64,000 nt of DNA from Streptococcus devriesei DSM 19639 (lineage in GTDB: Bacteria > Bacillota > Bacilli > Lactobacillales > Streptococcaceae), in the NCBI RefSeq assembly GCF_000423725.1, contig NZ_KE384084.1:62001-126000 (forward strand), written 5' to 3'. A program made the translations under genes and the position numbers. Under the pieces are notes generated by a model. That model was not told the DNA's origin and searched no databases. It was given only the letters and a program-made list of their open reading frames with translations. Shown in pieces: positions 17,561 to 26,027 of the stretch. Position 1 is the first letter of the stretch, and each line of letters begins with the position of its first letter.

Positions 17561-19510
17561 TTGGCTAAGAAAGAAATTACAATCAATAATTACAATGATG
17601 ATGCCATTCAGGTATTGGAAGGGCTGGATGCTGTCCGCAAGCGTCCGGGAATGTATATCGGATCAACTGACGGCACCGGCCTGCACCATTTGGTATGGGA
17701 AATTGTTGACAATGCAGTTGATGAAGCCCTGTCAGGATTTGGTGAGCGCATTGATGTGACGATTAATAAAGACGGATCCTTATCCGTTTCTGACAGCGGC
17801 CGCGGCATGCCGACAGGAATGCACGCCATGGGGATTCCTACCGTGGAAGTTATTTTTACAGTCCTCCATGCCGGCGGCAAATTCGGCCAGGGCGGCTACA
17901 AGACATCTGGCGGTCTGCACGGTGTCGGCTCTTCTGTCGTTAATGCCTTGTCCAGCTGGTTAGAAGTTGAAATTACGCGAGACGGCACGGTTTATAAGCA
18001 GCGCTTTGAAAACGGCGGCAAACCGGCAACAACCTTAAAAAAGGTCGGCACAGCGCCGAAATCGAAATCTGGCACCAAGGTTACTTTTATGCCGGATGCG
18101 GGTATTTTTTCAACAACTGATTTTGTTTACAATACGATTGCTGAGCGCCTGAACGAGTCTGCTTTCCTGCTCAAAAATGTGACGCTGACACTGACAGATA
18201 AGCGTCCGGAAGAAGTACAGCATGTGGAATTTCATTATGAAAATGGTGTGCAGGACTTTGTTGAGTACCTCAATGAAGACAAGGAAACACTAACGCCGGT
18301 GATTTACTTTGAGGGCGAAGAGTCCGATTTTCAGGTCGAAGTTGCTCTGCAGTACAATGACGGTTTTTCGGATAATATCCTGTCTTTTGTTAATAATGTT
18401 CGGACCAAGGATGGCGGAACCCATGAAACGGGGCTCAAGTCTGCCATTACTAAGGCCATGAATGATTATGCCAGAAAGACCGGCCTGCTGAAAGAAAAGG
18501 ATAAAAACTTAGAAGGCTCTGATTACCGTGAAGGCTTGTCTGCGGTACTGTCTATTTTGGTTCCGGAAGAGCACCTGCAGTTTGAAGGGCAGACCAAGGA
18601 TAAATTGGGCAGTCCTTTGGCTCGTCCCATTGTTGACAGCTTGGTTTCTGATAAGCTGACTTTCTTCCTCATGGAAAATGGGGAACTGGCTTCCAATCTT
18701 GTCCGTAAGGCCATTAAGGCCAGAGATGCCAGAGAAGCAGCTCGCAAGGCGCGTGATGAATCCCGCAACGGTAAGAAAAGTAAAAAAGATAAGGGGCTGC
18801 TATCCGGCAAACTGACCCCGGCTCAGTCCAAAAATCCTAAGAAAAATGAACTCTACTTGGTCGAAGGAGATTCTGCCGGCGGATCAGCCAAGCAAGGACG
18901 GGATCGGAAATTTCAGGCAATTCTGCCTCTGCGCGGCAAGGTTCTCAATACTGCTAAGGCTAAGATGGCAGACATCATCAAAAACGAAGAAATCAACACC
19001 ATGATTTATACCATTGGAGCCGGTGTCGGAGCCGATTTCAAGGTGGAAGACTCCAACTACGATAAAATCATTATCATGACCGATGCTGATACGGACGGTG
19101 CCCATATCCAAACTTTGCTGCTCACTTTCTTTTACCGCTATATGCGGCCGCTGGTTGAAACAGGCCATGTCTACATTGCTCTGCCGCCGCTCTACAAAAT
19201 GTCCAAAGGCAAGGGGGCTAAAGAAGTGGTGGAATACGCATGGACTGACGGGGAGCTGGAAGACCTGCGCAAGAAGTTCGGCAAAGGGGCTGTCCTTCAG
19301 CGCTACAAAGGGTTAGGCGAAATGAATGCCGACCAGCTCTGGGAAACCACTATGAACCCTGACAGCCGCACTCTCATCCGCGTTACCATTGAAGACTTGG
19401 CGCGTGCCGAACGCCGCGTCTCCGTCCTCATGGGCGACAAGGTCGAACCCCGCCGCAAATGGATCGAAGACAATGTCAAGTTTACCTTGGAAGAGAGTAC
19501 GGTGTTTTGA
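17561..19510 (+). CDS. parE: DNA topoisomerase IV subunit B
   Basis: A 649-residue GHKL ATPase subunit. YIGSTDGTGLHHLVWEIVDNA near residue 35 is the ATP-binding helix, EGDSAGGSAKQGRDRKFQAI opens the Toprim domain, and DADTDGAHI supplies metal-binding acids. The start is TTG 17561, five bases after CGGAGGT (17549-17555); no ATG fits. PLRGKVLN in the quinolone-resistance region looks wild type. It decatenates chromosomes together with ParC, encoded after a 568-base gap. Confidence 0.95.
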   Translation: MAKKEITINNYNDDAIQVLEGLDAVRKRPGMYIGSTDGTGLHHLVWEIVDNAVDEALSGFGERIDVTINKDGSLSVSDSGRGMPTGMHAMGIPTVEVIFTVLHAGGKFGQGGYKTSGGLHGVGSSVVNALSSWLEVEITRDGTVYKQRFENGGKPATTLKKVGTAPKSKSGTKVTFMPDAGIFSTTDFVYNTIAERLNESAFLLKNVTLTLTDKRPEEVQHVEFHYENGVQDFVEYLNEDKETLTPVIYFEGEESDFQVEVALQYNDGFSDNILSFVNNVRTKDGGTHETGLKSAITKAMNDYARKTGLLKEKDKNLEGSDYREGLSAVLSILVPEEHLQFEGQTKDKLGSPLARPIVDSLVSDKLTFFLMENGELASNLVRKAIKARDAREAARKARDESRNGKKSKKDKGLLSGKLTPAQSKNPKKNELYLVEGDSAGGSAKQGRDRKFQAILPLRGKVLNTAKAKMADIIKNEEINTMIYTIGAGVGADFKVEDSNYDKIIIMTDADTDGAHIQTLLLTFFYRYMRPLVETGHVYIALPPLYKMSKGKGAKEVVEYAWTDGELEDLRKKFGKGAVLQRYKGLGEMNADQLWETTMNPDSRTLIRVTIEDLARAERRVSVLMGDKVEPRRKWIEDNVKFTLEESTVF

Positions 19511-20078
19511 TTGGCTATTTGAAAATGATGCTAAAGCATCTATTTTCAAAACGCAACAGACTATAGCTTGTTGCTAAGCCCCTCACTAGGTCAATTCAAA
19601 AAAATAATCGATTTTTTAAATTGACCGTCGTCATTTTATCGAATCATTAATACCTATACTAGGTCGAAAACAAAATATAATTGGTTTCGCTTTCTCACCG
19701 TCGTAGAACGATTATCTTCGAGGGGATTTGAGAGACTTTGGCTCTTAAGTTAGGAAGGGAGCTGCAAAGCAGGTCGCTGTGACGATTGCCGTTAGAAATC
19801 GATACTATTTCTAACGGCAATCTAATGCAAAACCTAGTCAAGAGCTTATAGCCTTGGCGTTTGGTTTTGCCGTCTGTGCCATTTAAGAAAAGCATCAAAC
19901 AAGAAAAAGGAATTATAAATAATAAGAAAGGATTGTTTAGTTAGTCAGTCTAACTAAACACGGGACTATTTTTCCTAGAAAAATCGGTAATTTCCTAGTG
20001 TCCAAGGACACGTCGTCAGTTCCGGCATTTTTTACGGAAAAATCTCGGCAAGCCGAAAGGTCCCTTTGTATCTTAATT
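19511..20078. other. Inverted-repeat-rich parE-parC intergenic region, no gene seen
   Basis: 568 bases without a credible gene. It holds two CTAGGTC...ACCGTCGT units (about 19588-19631 and 19660-19704), the first folding into a long AT-rich hairpin bounded by GGTCAATT and AATTGACC. It also has a perfect 15-bp inverted repeat (GATTGCCGTTAGAAA, 19784-19798, with its complement at 19808-19822) and a perfect 10-bp one (GTTTAGTTAG, 19935-19944, with 19950-19959). Bases 19727-19780 resemble the element at 51680-51735. A 67-codon minus-strand frame (19695-19898) overlaps these repeats and is not credible. Function unknown. Confidence 0.7.
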
Positions 20079-22544
20079 ATGTCCAATGTACAAAACATAT
20101 CCTTAGAGGATATCATGGGAGAGCGCTTTGGCCGCTACTCCAAATATATCATTCAGGAGCGGGCGTTGCCTGATATTCGTGATGGGCTTAAGCCCGTTCA
20201 GCGCCGCATTCTTTATTCCATGAATAAAGATGGCAATACGCATGACAAAGGCTTCCGCAAGTCTGCCAAATCTGTCGGGAATGTCATGGGGAACTTCCAC
20301 CCGCACGGTGACAGCTCCATCTATGATGCCATGGTGCGCATGAGCCAGGACTGGAAAAACCGCGAGACCCTGATTGAAATGCACGGCAACAACGGTTCTA
20401 TGGACGGTGATCCCGCAGCTGCCATGCGTTATACAGAGGCGCGTCTGTCAGAAATTGCAGGCTACTTGCTGCAGGATATTGACAAAAACACCGTGCCCTG
20501 GGCCTGGAATTTTGATGATACGGAGAAAGAGCCGACTGTTTTGCCGGCTGCTTTCCCAAATCTCCTCGTCAATGGTGCAACTGGGATTTCAGCAGGTTAC
20601 GCAACGGATATTCCGCCTCACAATTTAGCTGAGGTTATTGATGCGGTCGTTTACATGATTGACCATCCAAAGGCCAAGCTGGAAAAGCTTATGGAATTTC
20701 TGCCCGGTCCGGATTTTCCGACAGGAGCCATTATCCAAGGCAAAGAGGAAATCCGCAAAGCTTACGAAACTGGCAAGGGACGTGTGGCTGTTCGCTCGCG
20801 TACGGAGATTGAAAGCCTCAAAGGCGGTAAACAACAGATTGTCGTAACGGAAATCCCTTATGAAGTGAACAAAGCTGTGCTAGTCAAAAAGATTGACGAT
20901 GTCCGTATTAATAACAAGGTTCCCGGCATTGCCGAAGTCCGCGACGAATCTGACCGTGACGGTCTGCGCATTGCTATTGAGCTCAAAAAGGATGCTGACC
21001 AAGAGACTATTTTGAATTATCTCTTCAAATATACGGATCTGCAGATCAATTATAACTTTAACATGGTGGCTATTGACAACTACACACCGCGTCAGGTCGG
21101 TATTATTCCCATGCTGTCCAGTTACATTGCCCACCGTAAAGATATTATTGTTGCCCGATCTAAATTTGATAAGGAAAAGGCAGAAAAGCGCCTGCACATC
21201 GTTGAAGGCCTCATCAGAGTCTTATCTATTTTGGATGAGGTTATCGCCCTTATCCGTGCGTCTGAGAACAAGGCTGATGCCAAAGAAAACCTTAAAATCA
21301 GCTATGACTTTACCGAGGAGCAGGCCGAAGCGATTGTCACCCTGCAGCTGTATCGCTTAACCAATACCGATATTGTGACCCTGCAAGAAGAAGACGCGGC
21401 TCTGCGTGAACAAATCACGACTCTGTCTGCTATCATTGGTGATGAGCGCACCATGTACAATGTCATGAAGCGCGAGCTGCGTGAGGTCAAAAAGAAATTT
21501 GCCAGCCCGCGTCTGACTGAATTACAGGCTGAGGCGCAGACAATAGAAATTGATACAGCCAGCCTTATTGTTGAGGAAGAAACCTTCGTCAGTGTTACCC
21601 GCGGCGGCTATATCAAACGCACCAGCCCGCGTTCTTTCAATGCGTCAACGGTTGATGAGTTGGGCAAGCGTGACGATGATGATGCTGTCTTTATTAGAAA
21701 TGCCAAGACAACTCAAAGCCTGCTCTTATTTACCAGCTTGGGCAATGTCATTTACCGGCCTATTCATGAATTAGCAGATATTCGCTGGAAAGAAATCGGT
21801 GAACACCTCAGTCAGACGGTTACAAATTTTGCCACAGATGAAGAAATTCTCTACGTTGATTTGGTGGATCATTTTGAAGAAGGCACTTACTATGCGGCTA
21901 CCCGTTTGGGGCAAATTAAGCGTTTCGAGCGCAAGGAGCTGACCCCGTGGCGCAGCTATAAAACAAAATCTGTCAAGTATGCTAAATTAAAAAATGATGA
22001 CGATTGCATCGCCGCCATCTCACCAATTAAACTGGATGATGTCATGCTGGTTACCAACAAAGGTTACGCTCTGCGTTTCAATATTGAGGAAGTACCGATT
22101 GTAGGGCCTAAGGCTGCAGGTGTCAAAGCTGTTAATCTCAAAGATGGCGATTATGTTGCCAGTGCCTTTATCGCTAATACGGACAGCATGTATATTCTGA
22201 CCCAGCGAGGCAGCCTCAAGCGGATGGCGCTCAGCCACATTCCAGTAACCAGCCGGGCTAAAAGAGGCCTGCAGGTGCTGCGTGAGCTTAAGAGTAAACC
22301 TCACCGTGTCTTTGCGGCCGGACCAGTTTTTTCTGAGACAAAAGCAGGGGAGCTTGATTTGTTTACGACAGCAGATCCTGGCAGTGGGCAAGCAGAAGTT
22401 CTTGAGGTCACCTCACAGACTTTGGCAGCTTACGACGTCAATCTGGCTGAATTGTCCCTGTCTGAGCGCACCAGCAACGGCAGCTTCATTTCAGATACCA
22501 TTTCCGATGAAGGAGTGCTTTCTGCCAGAATAAAAGCATACTAA
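20079..22544 (+). CDS. parC: DNA topoisomerase IV subunit A
   Basis: An 821-residue DNA-cleaving subunit. With ATG 20079 the numbering matches pneumococcal ParC: Ser79 and Asp83 in HPHGDSSIYD are the unmutated quinolone-resistance residues and Tyr118 in AMRYTEARL is the active-site tyrosine. The C-terminal half contains the beta-pinwheel repeats. The start is chosen by homology in appearance; the 20 bases before it hold no clear Shine-Dalgarno, and an in-frame GTG at 19998 is an alternative. A terminator follows, separating it from ilvE. Confidence 0.94.
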   Translation: MSNVQNISLEDIMGERFGRYSKYIIQERALPDIRDGLKPVQRRILYSMNKDGNTHDKGFRKSAKSVGNVMGNFHPHGDSSIYDAMVRMSQDWKNRETLIEMHGNNGSMDGDPAAAMRYTEARLSEIAGYLLQDIDKNTVPWAWNFDDTEKEPTVLPAAFPNLLVNGATGISAGYATDIPPHNLAEVIDAVVYMIDHPKAKLEKLMEFLPGPDFPTGAIIQGKEEIRKAYETGKGRVAVRSRTEIESLKGGKQQIVVTEIPYEVNKAVLVKKIDDVRINNKVPGIAEVRDESDRDGLRIAIELKKDADQETILNYLFKYTDLQINYNFNMVAIDNYTPRQVGIIPMLSSYIAHRKDIIVARSKFDKEKAEKRLHIVEGLIRVLSILDEVIALIRASENKADAKENLKISYDFTEEQAEAIVTLQLYRLTNTDIVTLQEEDAALREQITTLSAIIGDERTMYNVMKRELREVKKKFASPRLTELQAEAQTIEIDTASLIVEEETFVSVTRGGYIKRTSPRSFNASTVDELGKRDDDDAVFIRNAKTTQSLLLFTSLGNVIYRPIHELADIRWKEIGEHLSQTVTNFATDEEILYVDLVDHFEEGTYYAATRLGQIKRFERKELTPWRSYKTKSVKYAKLKNDDDCIAAISPIKLDDVMLVTNKGYALRFNIEEVPIVGPKAAGVKAVNLKDGDYVASAFIANTDSMYILTQRGSLKRMALSHIPVTSRAKRGLQVLRELKSKPHRVFAAGPVFSETKAGELDLFTTADPGSGQAEVLEVTSQTLAAYDVNLAELSLSERTSNGSFISDTISDEGVLSARIKAY

Positions 22545-22635
22545 AAAACAGCCTGTATGGTTCTATAAACCGATAACAGATAAAACAAATCTCTCATAAA
22601 AAATAAGGCTTGAAATCTTTTAAAATAATGTTTAA

Positions 22636-22680
22636 AAAGCCAGGCAGCAGATGTCATTTGACTGTCTGGTTTTATTTTTT
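22636..22680 (+). terminator. Terminator after parC
   Basis: CCAGGCAG (22640-22647) pairs with CTGTCTGG (22662-22669) with one mismatch, flanked by A-rich and T-rich runs ending in six T. Confidence 0.75.
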
Positions 22681-22685
22681 TAAGA

Positions 22686-22739
22686 AATTTTCAGAATTTT
22701 ACAAAAAATACTTGAAAATTTTTGGGAAAAGCGTACAAT
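22686..22739 (+). promoter_or_regulatory. ilvE promoter with CodY-like box
   Basis: AATTTTCAGAATTTT (22686-22700) matches the CodY consensus AATTTTCWGAAAATT at 13 of 15 positions. TTGAAA (22712-22717), a 16-base spacer and TACAAT (22734-22739) form the promoter. CodY repression of ilvE is established in S. mutans; the site here is an inference. Confidence 0.6.
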
Positions 22740-22773
22740 AGAAAAAGAAAAAAGGAAGAAAGAGGAATTTAAC

Positions 22774-23799
22774 ATGACAGTAGATTTAGACTGGGAAAAC
22801 CTTGGATTTGAATACCACAAGCTTCCATTTCGTTACATCTCTTATTATAAAGATGGCAAGTGGGACGACGGCAAACTGACAGAAGATGCAACCCTTCACA
22901 TCTCAGAAAGCTCACCGGCTCTTCATTATGGTCAGCAGGCTTTTGAAGGACTCAAAGCCTACCGCACCAAAGATGGTTCTGTACAATTGTTCCGTCCTAA
23001 TATGAATGCTGAGCGTCTGCAGCGGACATCTGATCGCCTTTTAATGCCTCAGGTACCAACTGATAAATTTATTGACGCTGTGAAGCAAGTGGTACGCGCC
23101 AATGATGACTATGTACCGCCATACGGTACCGGTGCGACACTTTATCTGCGTCCGTTGCTAATCGGAGTTGGTGATGTTATCGGTGTTCATCCGGCCAGTG
23201 AATATATTTTTACCGTTTTTGCTATGCCGGTTGGCAACTATTTCAAGGGCGGTCTGGCACCGACTAATTTCCTGATTCAGGATGATTACGACCGTGCAGC
23301 TCCTCACGGAACGGGTGCAGCTAAGGTCGGCGGCAACTACGCAGCCAGTCTTCTGCCGGGCAAAGTCGCTCAGGATCACAAGTTCTCAGATGTTATTTAC
23401 CTTGATCCGGCTACCCATACTAAGATTGAAGAAGTGGGTTCAGCCAACTTCTTTGGTATTACAAAGGACAATGAGTTTATTACACCGCTCAGCCCGTCCA
23501 TCCTGCCATCTATTACTAAATATTCCCTTCTTTATTTGGCTAAAGAACGTTTCGGTATGAAGGCCATCGAAGGTGATGTCAGAATTGATGATTTGGACAA
23601 ATTCGTTGAAGCAGGTGCCTGCGGAACAGCAGCCGTTATCTCACCGATCGGCGGTGTTCAGCACGGCGATGATTTCCATGTTTTCTACAGTGAAACAGAA
23701 GTAGGACCTGTAACGCGCAAACTTTATGATGAATTGACGGGTATTCAGTTTGGTGATGTTGAAGCACCGGAAGGATGGATTTACAAGGTCAATGACTAA
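22774..23799 (+). CDS. ilvE: Branched-chain amino acid aminotransferase
   Basis: A 341-residue fold-type IV PLP enzyme interconverting Leu, Ile and Val with their keto acids, using glutamate/2-oxoglutarate. The PLP lysine is Lys184 in GAAKVGGNYA, preceded by the substrate-site segment RPLLIGVG. AGGAAGAAAGAGG lies before the ATG. In S. mutans this gene contributes to acid tolerance. It is monocistronic between a terminator upstream and one just after the stop. Confidence 0.95.
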   Translation: MTVDLDWENLGFEYHKLPFRYISYYKDGKWDDGKLTEDATLHISESSPALHYGQQAFEGLKAYRTKDGSVQLFRPNMNAERLQRTSDRLLMPQVPTDKFIDAVKQVVRANDDYVPPYGTGATLYLRPLLIGVGDVIGVHPASEYIFTVFAMPVGNYFKGGLAPTNFLIQDDYDRAAPHGTGAAKVGGNYAASLLPGKVAQDHKFSDVIYLDPATHTKIEEVGSANFFGITKDNEFITPLSPSILPSITKYSLLYLAKERFGMKAIEGDVRIDDLDKFVEAGACGTAAVISPIGGVQHGDDFHVFYSETEVGPVTRKLYDELTGIQFGDVEAPEGWIYKVND

Positions 23800-23803
23800 A
23801 AAG

Positions 23804-23838
23804 AAAAATTTGCTTGCTCTTGCAAGCTTTTCTTTTTT
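23804..23838 (+). terminator. Terminator after ilvE
   Basis: GCTTGC (23812-23817) and GCAAGC (23822-23827) form a stem extended by A-rich and T-rich flanks, then TTTTCTTTTTTT. Confidence 0.85.
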
Positions 23839-23864
23839 TGTGTAAAATATTTGAGAGGTAAATT

Positions 23865-24095
23865 ATGCGTAAAAAAGATAAGAAAATTGAAATCCAGATT
23901 AGCGACGCTCAAGTCGAAGTCAATGGTGCGAAAATGACAGGCTATCAGCTGACAGTCGGTAAAAGAGTTATCGGCGAAATTGCTGAAATTGACGAAAAGT
24001 ATGCGGCTGTTAAAAACGGTGAGGCCGTCGATTTTCATAAAAATTTAGAAGCTGCCGTGGAAGCAGTCATTGAGGCCTATAATTTGAATAACTAA
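23865..24095 (+). CDS. DUF2969 family small protein
   Basis: A 76-residue charged, soluble protein: Lys-rich N-terminus (MRKKDKKIEIQISD), then a short beta-rich middle and an acidic helical end (EAAVEAVIEAYN). DUF2969 proteins of this size occur in lactic acid bacteria at this position after ilvE; their function is unknown. GAGAGGT precedes the ATG. Small size and complete codon-like composition with its own RBS support a real gene. Confidence 0.8.
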   Translation: MRKKDKKIEIQISDAQVEVNGAKMTGYQLTVGKRVIGEIAEIDEKYAAVKNGEAVDFHKNLEAAVEAVIEAYNLNN

Positions 24096-24114
24096 ACTAA
24101 GAAAAGGCTTGATT

Positions 24115-24142
24115 TTGACATAAGATTATGATAAACTAATCT
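24115..24142 (+). promoter_or_regulatory. tRNA-Tyr promoter
   Basis: TTGACA (24115-24120), a 16-base spacer and TAATCT (24137-24142) end 12 bases before the tRNA. Confidence 0.7.
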
Positions 24143-24154
24143 TTAGTTGTCACT

Positions 24155-24235
24155 GGAAGGGTAGCGAAGAGGCTAAACGCGGCGGACTGTAAATCCGCTC
24201 CTTCGGGTTCGGGGGTTCGAATCCCTCCCCTTCCA
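24155..24235 (+). tRNA. tRNA-Tyr (GTA)
   Basis: An 81-base class II tRNA with a long variable arm. The acceptor stem is GGAAGGG with CCCTTCC, the anticodon is GTA within GGACTGTAAATCC, and the T loop is TTCGAAT. The discriminator is A and the CCA end is not encoded. Confidence 0.97.
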
Positions 24236-24250
24236 TACTCAGGATACAAA

Positions 24251-24341
24251 GACCGTTAAAAAATCCGTATGAAAATAGAAAACTGACGAAGCGTTGCTAA
24301 AAACGCTAGGAAGTTTGTCTTTTTCACTAGGATTTTAGGTC
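24251..24341. repeat. Imperfect inverted repeat between tRNA-Tyr and tRNA-Gln
   Basis: The sequence from GACCGTTAAAAAATCC (24251) is nearly complementary to the end of the interval (CTAGGATTTTAGGTC, ending 24341). Between the arms AGCGTT (24290-24295) and AACGCT (24302-24307) form an inner hairpin. It may be a processing or termination structure or a small repeat element. No gene is present. Confidence 0.5.
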
Positions 24342-24388
24342 GTGTTCAACTTCGTTTTACGAGTTTTCTGAGTGCGAATGATTTAGTT

Positions 24389-24460
24389 TGGGGTATAGCC
24401 AAGCGGTAAGGCAAGGGACTTTGACTCCCTCATGCGCTGGTTCGAATCCAGCTACCCCAG
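24389..24460 (+). tRNA. tRNA-Gln (TTG)
   Basis: A 72-base tRNA: acceptor TGGGGTA with TACCCCA, anticodon stem AGGGA/TCCCT with loop CTTTGAC (anticodon TTG at 24421-24423), T arm GCTGG-TTCGAAT-CCAGC, discriminator G. CCA is not encoded. Confidence 0.97.
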
Positions 24461-24592
24461 TCAGAGGTATTAGACCAAGTCTAAGGCCGTCAGAGATATG
24501 CGCCTTGTTGTTTGTCCTTGCGGGTTACCTTGTGAAAATATATTGTTATCAAGAGATAAAATTGCTTATTTCTTGTCGGAGGTTTTTTTAGA

Positions 24593-25792
24593 ATGAATGA
24601 ATTTGAAGATTTGCTAAACAGTGTTAGTGAAGTAAATCCAGGTGATGTTGTTACTGCAGAAGTTTTAACTGTAGATGGTGAACAGGCAAACCTTGTTATT
24701 GATGGAACAGGTGTTGAAGCTGTATTGACACTTCGCGAACTGACTAATGATCGTAATGCTGATATTAACGATTTGGTTAAACCGGGCGATAAAGTAGAAG
24801 TGCTTGTTCTTCGTCAAGTTGTCGGAAAAGATACAGATACAGTGACTTTCCTTGTCTCTAAAAAACGTCTGGAAGCTCGCAAAGCTTGGGACAAACTTGT
24901 CGGCCGCGAAGGCGAAGTTGTGACTGTCAAGGGAACACGTGCTGTTAAAGGCGGACTTTCAGTTGAGTTTGAAGGATTGCGTGGCTTTATTCCAGCATCA
25001 ATGATTGATACACGTTTTGTACGCAACACCGAAAAATTTGTCGGTCAAGAGTTTGAAGCTAAAATCAAAGAGGTTGATCCTGCAGAAAATCGCTTCATCC
25101 TTTCACGCCGTGATGTTGTTGAAGCAGCAGCAGAAGAAGCTCGCAAAGAAGTCTTCTCAAAACTTGCTGTTGGCGATATTGTTACTGGTACTGTTGCTCG
25201 TTTGACAAGTTTTGGTGCCTTCATCGATCTTGGCGGAGTTGACGGATTGGTACACGTTACCGAATTATCACATGACCGCAATGTATCACCAAAATCAGTT
25301 GTCACAGTCGGTGAAGAAATTCAAGTTAAAGTTCTTGCTATCGATGAAGAAGCAGGTCGTGTGTCACTTTCTCTTAAGGCGACAACTCCTGGACCATGGG
25401 ATGGTGTTGAACAAAAACTTGCTGCAGGCGATGTTATCGAAGGCAAAGTTAAACGTTTGACAGACTTTGGTGCTTTTGTTGAAGTTCTTCCAGGTATTGA
25501 CGGTTTGGTTCACATTTCACAGATTTCACACAAACGTGTTGAAAATCCAAAAGATGTTCTTTCAGTCGGTCAAGATGTTACTGTCAAAGTTCTTGATGTT
25601 AACACTGCTGATGAACGTGTATCACTTTCAATCAAGGCTCTTGAAGAGCGCCCAGCTCAGGATGAAAACAGCGGTGAAAAACGTCAATCACGTCCTCGCC
25701 GTCCAAAACGTCAGGATAGACAAGACTATGAACTTCCAGAAACACAAACTGGATTCTCAATGGCTGACTTGTTTGGTGATATTGAATTGTAA
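24593..25792 (+). CDS. rpsA: 30S ribosomal protein S1
   Basis: A 399-residue protein with four S1 RNA-binding repeats at about 15-85, 105-170, 190-260 and 275-345; copies of [10 protein letters not shown] and [10 protein letters not shown] mark the last two. The C-terminus is a basic tail (RRPKRQDRQ). This shorter Firmicute form lacks the six-domain layout of E. coli S1. The RBS GGAGG lies ten bases before the ATG. Codon use is that of a highly expressed gene. It is monocistronic and ends at a good terminator. Confidence 0.94.
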   Translation: MNEFEDLLNSVSEVNPGDVVTAEVLTVDGEQANLVIDGTGVEAVLTLRELTNDRNADINDLVKPGDKVEVLVLRQVVGKDTDTVTFLVSKKRLEARKAWDKLVGREGEVVTVKGTRAVKGGLSVEFEGLRGFIPASMIDTRFVRNTEKFVGQEFEAKIKEVDPAENRFILSRRDVVEAAAEEARKEVFSKLAVGDIVTGTVARLTSFGAFIDLGGVDGLVHVTELSHDRNVSPKSVVTVGEEIQVKVLAIDEEAGRVSLSLKATTPGPWDGVEQKLAAGDVIEGKVKRLTDFGAFVEVLPGIDGLVHISQISHKRVENPKDVLSVGQDVTVKVLDVNTADERVSLSIKALEERPAQDENSGEKRQSRPRRPKRQDRQDYELPETQTGFSMADLFGDIEL

Positions 25793-25814
25793 TTCATATA
25801 TAGAATTTTCTATA

Positions 25815-25847
25815 GGACCGGAAAACTAGTATTTCCAGTCCTTTTTT
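25815..25847 (+). terminator. Terminator after rpsA
   Basis: GGACCGGAAA (25815-25824) pairs with TTTCCAGTCC (25832-25841) with one mismatch, followed by six T. Confidence 0.88.
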
Positions 25848-26027
25848 GCTCCAATGGTTAGCATGGTTTGACTTGCTTTTTGATCAATCAAAGAGCTGAC
25901 AGCGTCTCATGTTAAAATGGCATAGTCTTTATAAGTTTGAGATGCTTACTAGGAGCTGCTAGTTAAAAAAGCCTGCCCTTTTCATTTTAGGATAAGGTAA
26001 ACAAGATTTTTGATAAGGAGGAAGTGG

